Positions 44,206 through 53,199 of a stretch of 64,000 nt of DNA are shown piece by piece. This stretch comes from Cryptomeria japonica. Lineage: Eukaryota; Streptophyta; Pinopsida; Cupressales; Cupressaceae. Under the pieces are notes generated by a model. The model was given only the letters and a program-made list of their open reading frames with translations. It had not been told where the DNA came from and did not search any database. The position numbers and the translations under genes were made by a program. The first letter of the stretch is position 1. Every line of letters starts with the position of its first letter. The stretch spans positions 19,736,547 through 19,800,546 of the forward strand of contig NC_081405.1 of assembly GCF_030272615.1 (NCBI RefSeq). The letters are read 5' to 3'.

Positions 44206-46864
44206 CTTTATAATTAGCAGCTGACATTTCTTCAAGTGGCTTATCTGCAATAGGTTCCACAATTTCAGCTACCTTCATCTTGTTGCTATCAATAGTTACC
44301 CTAGAGATAGTCTTGGCCTTCTTAGCAACTTTGGATTTGGACTGTCTCAGTTGCTGATAGTCAAAGGCGTTAGGTGAGATTTCTTGCTTCTTCCTTTTCG
44401 GGGTGAAAGAACTAAGCCATGGAGGCAGAGTCATCAACTCCCCTCCAATAATAGCCATAGGCAAAGGAGAAGCAATTTCTATTTGAATTACTGTGGTCAT
44501 CCAGGGAGGAACATCTATTTGGATAGTGACCACGGTTTGCTCAGTTACCAAAGGGCATGAAGATTGCCTCATGAATTTTTCAAAACCAAAAGTGGAATTA
44601 TCAATTTCTGATAACTAAATGCAAGTAGGAATATTCTTAGGAACTTTCAACACACTCTCTTGTTGATGATCAGAAGATGGCTCGTATGTTGAAATGGGAA
44701 TTGCATTATGAGGAGACTCATCCACAAGCAAATTAAGAGGAGAAAGAGGTGTCTTGATGGAAACTAGAGGAATGACCTCATGCATCAAGTCTGAAACTGG
44801 AGACTTAGGAACATCATTAGATTGTTGCCTCTCTTCTGGATTATCCAGATCAATCATCTGAACATGGAATCATGATTTTTCCTTCCCATGAACAATCATT
44901 TCCTTAGGAGGAAGCACTACTGCATGACTGACTCATAACTTGATCCTTGTGCTTGAAGATGAAGCACCCTCCTTGTTGTCAATCTGAATCTCGGACTTCT
45001 ATCCAAAAGGCCCCGTATAATCATCTTCTTTACCAACCTTGATTTTGATAAGTCTAACAACATTACTTTTCAACCATGAGTTGGTGTTGGCCAAGATAGG
45101 CTGAAATCTATCAAGGATGGAGATGCACTCCTTGTGTGACCATTGGATCAAAGGAAGTGAAGCTTCCTCAACCCTTCGTGAAGTGTATTCAAGATCAAGT
45201 ATATGCCTATCATAAATCATCCCTTGTGGGATATCCACCAAGTTGAAATCAACAATTTTCTCAATAGTGAGCTTGCAATAATCCATCTTGAGGACTTTGG
45301 CTTCTGTGCGGAGATCCATCCAGATGTCTTCAATGTGCTGAACATGCACAAAGGATTTCTTGATCTTCTCCTTCATACCTCTATAATAAAAATGAGCTCT
45401 AGGTTTAAACCTTTTGAGCTTGATTTCCTGCAATTTAGCCTCCATGGCCTTAGCCTTTATAGATGTGACAAGGGATTACCGGCCAATTTTCAATGGGTTT
45501 GTGGTATAGATCCCCATTCCAACCTTGTGCTTAGCAGACCGAAAAGTGTGAACAACCATGATCTATCTTCCCAACTCCATAAGAATTATCTTATCAGTTG
45601 GGTATCTAGGAAGCATGTATGGTTGACCATCATAGCATTTGATCCTCATATAAGCAAAGGTTGGAAATTGCAAAAACAAACACCCATACTCAGACACCTT
45701 GTCCCATGCCTCATCTGATACTCTCTTGTTCCTGAGATTTCTGTCAAACTGACACATGAAATATCCAAAGAATGCATCTTGGACCCTTCTGAAATGCAGT
45801 CTGCTGGGTCTCAATGGCAACTGGTCATAATATCCCCAAACTAGTATAAGTGAGCAATCACCCTTGGTAGAAAGACCTGGAAAGTGTTTAAGTGATGCTA
45901 CTAAATATACCAAAGAATATTTCATGAAGAAGGTCATGGTGGTAGGAACTTCTGCAAGTTTTTTGCACAAGGCATCACTGATGACTTCTCCCCATGACAT
46001 GTGATGTGACTGCCGTATTAACATAATGAATTGATACATCCATGGCTCAAAGACATTGGAATTTTCAAGGCCCATCATCCTGCTGAGAAGAGTGATGGTG
46101 TCTCCTATCTCCCATTTGAAATCGTAGCGGTACAACTTCGCCCACCTTGAGAAGGAGGCTCGTGGCTCTTGGATCCACCTATTGATGTGTCGCTTGCAAT
46201 CTTTTTCCCTCTTTACATAATACTCCGCTGCACTTTCTTTGGTGATTTCCATATAAATAGGTGCAGGAGGTATTCTAAAGACCTTCTCGATCATATCTGC
46301 ATCAAGATAGATTATAGCTTCACCATCATCATTTTTTATGACTCTTGACTCTTTGTCAAAATGATGGGGGCATGCAAGAACGAACTCAGGTTCTAGGGCA
46401 GCCACTGGGAAGGAAGATGCATGATGGATATGGCTATCCAATAGCCACTGCAAGTTATTATCCTATGGATTTTCTACCCTGTTGATGAATTCTGACATAT
46501 CATCGTGCCCTATTTCTGTGTCTTTGATGTGATCCAAAGGAGAAGAAACCTGGGAAGGTCCAACCTCATTCTGGTATTTGTCATATTTGTATTTCTTCTT
46601 CTTTGGAGTTGGAGATGCTGACAAATCTGACATTGATTGTGAACTTGAGATACTATGATGAAGACTTAAAAGAGTTAAGGCAACATCATAGTCAGCTGTA
46701 AATATCATTCTTCCTTCTCCAAATGGGTAAAACTTTGATTCTTGAATTTCATGATTTTGTGAGAGGAAGAGGGGAAATATGTAGAAATGGGAAAATTTGG
46801 ACTTTGACCAATTTCGGATCTTGGGAGAATTTTCACAAGTATACAAGTTGGAAAGAACATACAT

Positions 46865-48660
46865 GCAATCGGGGTTTTAAAACCCGAATACAAGTACACT
46901 TGTAAATTCAAAAATGGAGAAATGGATGAAAAATGAAATTTTGACTTGCAAAAAATGACGGAAATGGAAAGTACAGATATGGGGAACATGAATGGGTAGA
47001 AGTGGGAAAATCTGGGAAAGTCATTTTCATGAAAATGGGAAGAACTCTTCAACATGTAATCCGGTTTTCAAAACCCGAATTTGCAAGGGAGGGGTATTTC
47101 ACACTTTTCAACTTGGAATTTCAACCAAAAATGGTTAAATTCCTTAATCGTAGGGGAAGAACAAGAATTTCCAGTGAACTTGTAATCGGAATTAAAAATC
47201 CTGAATACAAGTAAAGGGGGAAAATTTAGGGAAGAACAATGCAATTTAAAAATTGCATACCGAGGGAAGAATCCTCTCACAAAAACTAATTTTTGGGGGA
47301 AGAACAACACACATGCCAAAAATGCAACTAACAAAGACAACCAAGAGAGCAAGAAAATAACAAAATGAAGGAAAGAAAGGAAAGAGAACATACCTTTCTT
47401 TAAACTGAAAATGCCTCTTCAAGAAATGCAACCAATTCTTGGAAAGAAGAAGGAAAACCAATAAATAGAAGCAATCCACAATGCCAAACCCTTAACATGT
47501 TTTTGCAACAATGCCCCAAGTTGATAAATGAACAGCAATTCCAAACTTGGCGAACCGAAATCCCAATGAGAGAGCACACCCAAGAGGATTGGAACGAAAC
47601 GCCTAAGGAGGAGTAGAAGAAATAGTGACAAGTGTTTGAAAAATGTGGCCAAAGGAATCACGTGGAGAAAAACGTGGCCATCATTTGCATCTTCAATGGC
47701 ATCAATAAATAGCTCAAATCTACTCCCAAACTCCACGCCTAGGTGAGAGAGGGAAAAATGATTTAGGAGTTTGCAGCTTGTTTGGGATTTAATCAACCAA
47801 AATGTGGCATTAAATAAAAATGTGATTGTTGATCTAGGGAGAAAAACCAATCAATGTAACTTCCATTTGGCATGAAAGGTGTCCAAGAATGCATGAGAAT
47901 AGGATGCAAACCAAAACACTTTCCTCCTCCAACAATTTCTCCACAAAAATTGCCTTGAAATGGTCAAAAACCGTTTTTCCTTGCATTTCGGGTTTCTTGG
48001 AAAAAAATACAAGTTCGATTTTGCATAAGGGAATGCAAATCGGGTTTTTGGGAGAGAATGACAAGTTTTAATTTCACTTTTTCCACTTACAAGCCAAAAT
48101 CAGGATTTTAAAGACAAACTACAAGTTAAAAAATTTACTTTTTCACTTGGCAAGCCAAAATCAGGATTTTTTAGACAAATAACAAGTTTAAAATTGTCAA
48201 AAATGCACTTGCAAGGCAAAATCGGGTTTTTTGGAGAGGAATACAAGTTTTATTTACTTGTAAAAGGGAAATAAAATCCCTACAAGTTAGAAATACTTGC
48301 ACATATGTAATGGGGATTTAAAATCCCTATTACATGCAAAAACCATTAAAGTAGGGGTTTTTTGACCAAATTGCAAGTTTACTTGTAATTGAGCGAAAAA
48401 ATCCCTATTTTAACTAAACAAGACCAAAAAACAATTAAAAATAACAAAAGAAGGAAGGGAAATTTTAAAAAAATTGCAAGTAACATCTTTTAATAAAAAT
48501 GCACATGTAATAAGCTGAAAAATTCCCCTACAACAACGAAAACAATGTATATCATTAAACCTTGCAGTTTGAAGAAAATTCTCCACCTGCAGTCGGGGTT
48601 TTAAAACCCAAAATTGAAGGAAAGACATAGCAAACGAACCCAGAATTTGATGAAATTCAA
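46865..48660 (-). repeat. E7 spacer with an array of imperfect palindromes
   Basis: Repeated inverted motifs such as CGGGGTTTTAAAACCCG (46870-46886), CCGGTTTTCAAAACCCG (47061-47077), a near-perfect 29-bp inverted repeat at 48306-48334 (arms TGTAATGGGGATTT and AAATCCCTATTACA) and GGGGTTTTAAAACCC (48595-48609). Many sit between ACTTGTA and TACAAGT. Between 47990 and 48260 a ~65-bp unit with CAAGCCAAAATCAGGATTTT recurs three to four times. No convincing coding frame; the open stretches here are low-complexity. Confidence 0.75.
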
Positions 48661-49002
48661 AACATAGTTCGAGAATGGACTGAGGATTAAGCTAATCCAA
48701 GGATTAGTCAAAATTCTACCTCGGGAAGAGTGCCATAGAGTAATTTTTTTTTTCATTTTTCACAATAATTTCATATAGTGGTCCTTCATTTTTGGAAACA
48801 AAAATGAGGACAAGAACTGGCTTTGACTGGGGAATTCTTTCATTTATCCTTCAAGATTGTGAAAGAAAAGAATCCAGAACTCTAAGTGCCTTCTTCTTAT
48901 CCATTGGGTCGCAGAGTCAAACAAAGCAAAAAACAAACAAACAAAAGATGCAAAACAAACAAGAGAAAGACATTATGTACAAGAAGTTACCTCAAATCTT
49001 CA
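48661..49002 (-). other. E7 sequence just downstream of pol
   Basis: No gene. Contains an A-rich run (AAAAACAAACAAACAAAAG, about 48929-48947 on the + strand) and the end of the integrase untranslated tail. Confidence 0.4.
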
Positions 49003-50342
49003 TTCAAAGTAATGCTTCAAATGCTGACCATTATAAGGTAACGCAAATGGTATACCATCATGATGAGCCAAGATAAAACTATCTTCTCCAGCAACACGGT
49101 GAATAGTGAGGGGTCCTCGCCAAAGAGAATCAAATTTGCCATGTAAACCTTTTGGTTCCCTTCGCTTATCCCAAAGCAAAACACGATCACCAACTTGGAA
49201 TCCTTTTTGCTTTGCTTTCTTATCGAAAAAACTTTAACTTGTTGCTAATGCTGGGCAATCCGATCTACCACTTGTGTTCTTTGTTCTTCCAGCTGAGAAA
49301 GATACATGATCCTTTTGTCTAAAGCATTCTCATAAGTTTGATCTTCAATTGCTTTAGCCAACTTGAGAGAAGGAAGTTCCAAAGTGATGGGTATTTTTGC
49401 ATTGATCCCATAGAGAAGCTGAAATGGTGACATACCAATAGCCCTTTTGGGTGTAATTTTGTCTGCCCATAAAGTATCAAAAAGAGCCTTATGCCAGGAC
49501 CTTTGATTTTCCTCCACAAGCTTGTGAATAATAGTAATCAAATTCTTGTTACTAGATTCCGCCTGACCATTACCTTGGGGATAATAATCAGATGAATGAG
49601 TTAACAATATATTATACTCAAAGCAAAATTGTGAAATTTCTGAGGAAGAAAAGGTGGCTACATTATCAGTCACAATTTTGAATGGAACACCAAACTTGGA
49701 AATAATATTCTCCTTGAGGAATCTGCATACTATCTCAGAAGTAGCATTCTTTATCGGTATGGCTTCCACCCACTTGGTGAAATAATCAGTTGTTGTAAGG
49801 AAATACAAATAACCTACACTTGAAGAAGGATTGATGACACCAATAAAATCAATGCCCCACTGTCGGAAAGGCTCTTCAACAATAACCGGCTTCAATGGTA
49901 ATGTTGCAGGCTTTGGTTTGCCTACAAATTGTTGACAATGTACACACTTACGCACCCACCGGAAAGCATCTTGAAAGAGTGTAGGCCAATAATACTTTGC
50001 TCTCAAAATTTTGTGAGTAGTCACTGGTGCAGAAAAATGTCCACCACAAGCCTTGTCATGGAAAGATTCTAGCAATTTGGTTTGTTGTGCTTTGTCAACA
50101 CAATGGAGGAAAGTACCATCAATTGCCCTCTTATACAAACCAATATCCCATAATACAAAGTTTGTAGCTTTCAACTTGATACTTCTTTTTTCCTTGAATG
50201 ACAAATGTTGTGGACATTCGCCATAAGTCAAGAAAAATGCTATATTAGAATAGCATTCATCAGTAGTGTTGACAAACAATACCTTGGGAAGATCTTTAGA
50301 ATCATCCAATTCTCGCTCCTCTGGAATACCTTCCACCATCAG
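49003..50342 (-). pseudogene. E7 integrase
   Basis: Zinc-binding part: HDKACGGHFSAPVTTHKIL, YYWPTLFQDA and CVHCQQF (HHCC complete). Core: RQWGIDFIGVINPSSSVG, KIVTDNVATFSSSEIS and YYPQGNGQAESSNKN; the three acidic residues (WGID, TDN, QAE) are present. 49245-50339 is open without a stop; after a stop at 49245 the C-terminal part reads KQKGFQVGDRVLLWDKRREP, KGLHGKFDSLWRGPLTIHRV and GQHLKHYFE, ending near 49003-49005. Of all E7 parts this is the best preserved. Confidence 0.88.
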
Positions 50343-50855
50343 CTAATAGAGTCATCTTCCTCGAACAAGCTTTGTAGGCTTGATCTCCAAGTCATACTCT
50401 TGGATTTTAGCAATCCAATTTCCTCTCTTTGTGCCAAACTCCTATTGTGTTAAGATATATTTGACTGATGTATCAGGAACTAACACAACGGTATGAGAAT
50501 TCAAGATGTAAAAATGGAAGTTCTTAACTACTTTAACAACTGCATAGGCATTCTTCTCAATAGAGGAATATTTTAGTTCATGGGACTTCAAAGGACAAAT
50601 CATGAAAGTGATAGGAGATTCAATCCCTTATGAATTTTTCTGCATCAGAATAACCGATAGAGTATGCTCAGAAGCATAACTATACATGATGAACTCCTTG
50701 GTGTAATTGGGACAAACCAACATGGGTGCATGAGCAATTGCATCTTTGATTTCATTGAATGCTGCTCTTCCTTCAGAATTCCAATGGAAAGCAGACTTTC
50801 CTTTCATCATATCCACAATATGACGAGTCTTTTCCGCAAAGTCAGGAATGAATCT
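50343..50855 (-). pseudogene. E7 RNase H domain (degenerate)
   Basis: Encodes MKGKSAFHWNSEGRAAFNEI, KDAIAHAPMLVCPNYTKEFI and MYSYASEHTLSVILMQKNS, then after a TAA SPITFMICPLKSHELKYSS and KNAYAVVKVVKNFHFYIL. This is the connection plus RNase H of gypsy elements, with the first catalytic Asp changed (YSYASE for YxDASD). Stops at about 50628, 50451 and 50343. Confidence 0.8.
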
Positions 50856-51421
50856 TCATAGAAAATTTACCTTACCAAAAAAGGAATGAACAACAGTCTT
50901 GTTGGATGGAAAAGGGAGATTCTGAATAGATTTAACCCTTTCAGGATCAACTTTTATATCTTCCTTGGAAACAATATGACCAAGAAGTTTTCCCTCCGTC
51001 ACCCCAAAAACTGACTTCTTGGGGTTAAGAGAGATGTCGTGCTTACGACATCTTTCAAGTACATCTTGTAAATGAAAAAGGTGATTCTCACAATTTTTAG
51101 AAGAAACAGTAAGATTATCAAGATACACTACAATATACCTTCCCACAGTGCCACAGAATGCCAAGTCCATAACTCGTTGGAAAGTAGCCCCTGCATTGAT
51201 CAACCTGAAAGGCATTCTGTGGTATGCAAATATACCCCATGGAGTAGTAAATGCAGTCTTATGTTGATCAGGTTCCATAACCTCAATTTGATTGTATCCC
51301 GAAAATCCATCTAGCATAGATAGCATCTCAGAACCTGTCACCGTTTGCAAAACTTGATCCATGATTGGCAATGGATAATTATCCTTGAGTGATAGTTGAT
51401 TAAGATTTCTGAAATCAACAC
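50856..51421 (-). pseudogene. E7 reverse transcriptase, cut by E8
   Basis: Starts at the E8 junction with VDFRNLNQLSLKDNYPLPIM, then MLSMLDGFSGYNQIEVMEPD, HKTAFTTPWGIFAYHRMPF, INAGATFQRVMDLAF and IVVYLDNLTVSSKN, LNPKKSVFGVTEGKLLGHIV. The catalytic motif YxDD reads YLDN here, so the second Asp is lost. The frame would continue upstream (fingers) beyond E8 outside the window. Confidence 0.9.
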
Positions 51422-52819
51422 TGTAGTCACATAAATCTGTCCATTTTAATTAAATGAATATTTAGTATTTATTTGATTAAAAATCCACTAGCCACCAGTT
51501 AATTAAATTAATATTTAATTAATTCATCCCCAAACATTCTTCTATTAATTAAATAAATTATTCAATTTATTTTAATTAATTCATTAAAATCCAATTCAAA
51601 TCAATTAAATAAATAAAATCAATTTATTTAATTAAAATTCCTTTTCCTCTTTTAAATAAATTAAATAAAACATTTATTTAAATCATTATCCCCACCCCAC
51701 TTGCATTTTCCTACAAATGCAACTTGCACACATTATTGAAATAAATGAATTTTTATTTTAATAAAATCCTATTTTCCCTCACCCACCAAATCCACTTGCA
51801 AAACCTAATCCCCTTCTAGATTCTTCTAACCCCTTCCTAATTAGCCTAAAACCATCTTCTAAACTTTGTCACATTCCTAAGCAAAATGGAGTCACTTCTC
51901 AAAGACCCCAAAGTCTTTGAAAACCATTAAAGGCTTCCAACTTTCAACCACTTAATTCCCCAAAGTCTCCAATAACCATTAATGGTTAATTCAACCCTCC
52001 CACATGGTTAAAACATTTGTTTGACTCAACCTCTACCCAACCACAAAGGTCTCATCAAGCATTTAATACTTTGACCATGATTATCTCTTAATCATTTGCA
52101 CAAAGGTTTATCCTTGGATTAACTCCTAATCCAGTGGGTAATCCTAATTTAGGCTTGACCCTTAGCCTTTAGATAACCATGAGGTCTTCTCAGGCCTTTA
52201 ATGCCTCCAACCTCTTCTCTCAACCCAATCCTGTGTTGACATTTGTCACTATTTTATTGGTGTCAATTGTGCACATGGATCCCCAACTTTCAAGCTTGAC
52301 CCTTGATTAAACCCTTCAATCCTGGCCATCCATTGCTCCATTTTTCCTATAAATAGAGCCCATTCCTTCATAATCCAGATCCTGAAAACTTGTATGCATT
52401 TAGACTATAGACATTTTAGAGAGCATTTTAGCATAAACAATCTAATCTTTTGTCTTTTGGTTAAAATACATCATTTTAGCATTACTATTAGCTTTTCATT
52501 TCATGTTTAGGAGCTATACTACAATCTCAATCCTCCATAAGCATCCATAGTGCAAAAAGCTGCTGAGAGCTACACTATTTTGGAACTTGGAGAGGAGAGG
52601 AACAAGGGAGAAGAAGCTAAGGCCATGCTAAGAGGCAGTTGGAGATGTCTCATGATCATTTGTTCTATTTATTAGATATATTTAGCATGTCTCTTTTAGT
52701 GTCTCTTTTGGAATGCCTTCATGCTTTGGTTTTTGATTGACTAACTCTAACACTAATGGTTTGTGTGTTTTTGTATTGATTAATCTTGGACTAATCTTGT
52801 GTCATTTAGGAGGGCATCA
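51422..52819 (+). mobile_element. E8 5' LTR (1,398 bp)
   Basis: Starts TGTAGTCACATAAATCTGTC and ends GAGGGCATCA, as in solo LTR S4. The first ~250 bp contain AT-rich palindromes (for example TTAATTAAATTAATATTTAA at about 51500), and the TATA box is at 52348-52356. The same leading block in looser form begins the E1/S1 LTR family (TGTAGACACCTAAAATTGTC). Confidence 0.92.
52348..52356 (+). promoter_or_regulatory. TATA box of the E8 LTR promoter
   Basis: CCTATAAATAGAGCCC is a strong plant TATA context, 926 bp into the LTR. RNA would start near 52380, leaving about 440 bp of R and U5. Confidence 0.65.
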
Positions 52820-52821
52820 TT

Positions 52822-52862
52822 TGGTGAACCCGACGTGAATCGAACACGCAACCTTCTGATCT
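52822..52862 (+). promoter_or_regulatory. Primer-binding site complementary to tRNA-Trp over 41 nt
   Basis: TGGTGAACCCGACGTGAA starts two bases after the LTR and is the complement of the 3' end of plant tRNA-Trp(CCA), including the CCA tail. The match does not stop after the usual 18 nt: TCGAACACGCAACCTTCTG and ATCT continue it to about tRNA position 36. The tRNA sequence is recalled from general knowledge. Because only the 3' portion is present, in antisense and with CCA, it is not a tRNA gene. Confidence 0.85.
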
Positions 52863-52916
52863 TTGTTTTTAAAAATTAACATTTTTTCTTGTTGAAACTG
52901 CCACACAGGTCGCGCT

Positions 52917-53199
52917 TCGGCGCTATTGAACGCGTTCTAGCGCTATTGCAACATTTTCTTTTAGCGCTATTGTCCATATAATAGCGCTAATGAAAAAGTT
53001 TTAGCGCTATTGATTCCATTCTGGCGCCTTTGTCACAGTTCTAGCGCTATCGCAACTATTTTAGCGCTTTTGACTTTCCGGATTTTTCTATTATTTCAGC
53101 GCTACTGTGTAAAATAGCGCTTCTGCGACCGCAGACTAGCGCTATTGTATTAATTAGCGCTTTTGTAAAAAAAGGCAGAATAGTGCTATTGCGACAGAG
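52917..53199 (+). repeat. 13 copies of TAGCGCTATTG in the E8 leader
   Basis: Thirteen copies of an 11-bp motif, consensus TAGCGCTATTG with the self-complementary core AGCGCT, spaced by 8-20 bp of unrelated sequence. The first is CGGCGCTATTG, the last TAGTGCTATTG; variants include TAGCGCTTTTG and TAGCGCTATCG. Confidence 0.9.

Larger units (their letters stand above)
41428..46708 (-). pseudogene. Long sense accessory frame of E7, unknown protein, split by S4
   Basis: Without S4 the frame is about 1,130 codons, from MIFTADYDVALTLL (46708) to QASI (stop 41428-41430); the open frame upstream to 46864 probably is leader. N-terminal third: AALEPEFVLACPHHFDKESR, LDADMIEKVFRIPPAPIYME, KLYRYDFKWEIGDTITLLSR, NVFEPWMYQFIMLIRQSHH and MLPRYPTDKIILMELGR, a compact, Trp/Phe-rich globular region. 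Middle: Pro/Ser-rich and basic (TPKRKKQEISP, KSKVAKKAKTISR). C-terminal third: coiled coils (LEQRCDDLLAKKDKLEEENR, KLETIEEKLDQTSNTFKKN). Stops occur at 46463, 45563, about 45475, 44999, about 44935, 44874, 44615, 42052 and 41731. I recognise no named family; distant relation to mobile-domain-like regions (DADMIEKVFRIP) is only a guess. Confidence 0.7.
40273..51421 (-). mobile_element. E7: 3' part of a gypsy element with a sense accessory frame
   Basis: On the minus strand, in order: reverse transcriptase (cut at 51421 by E8), RNase H, integrase ending near 49005, a 2.1-kb spacer full of palindromes, a long open frame (46864-41428) and a 3' LTR (about 41396-40273). The 5' part lies beyond E8, outside the window. 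An accessory frame downstream of pol in the sense direction is the place of the env-like frame in Athila elements, but this protein is not recognisably Env-like. S4 (42323-44205) splits the frame. Joining pol and the accessory frame in one element is inference from order and orientation. Confidence 0.65.

Noticed and set aside
47419..47850. 143-codon minus-strand frame in the E7 spacer
   Set aside because: Hydrophobic low-complexity composition within the palindrome-rich spacer, no start context and no conserved motif.
52822..52862. tRNA-Trp gene
   Set aside because: Only the 3' portion is present, antisense, with the CCA end encoded and directly next to an LTR. It is a primer-binding site.
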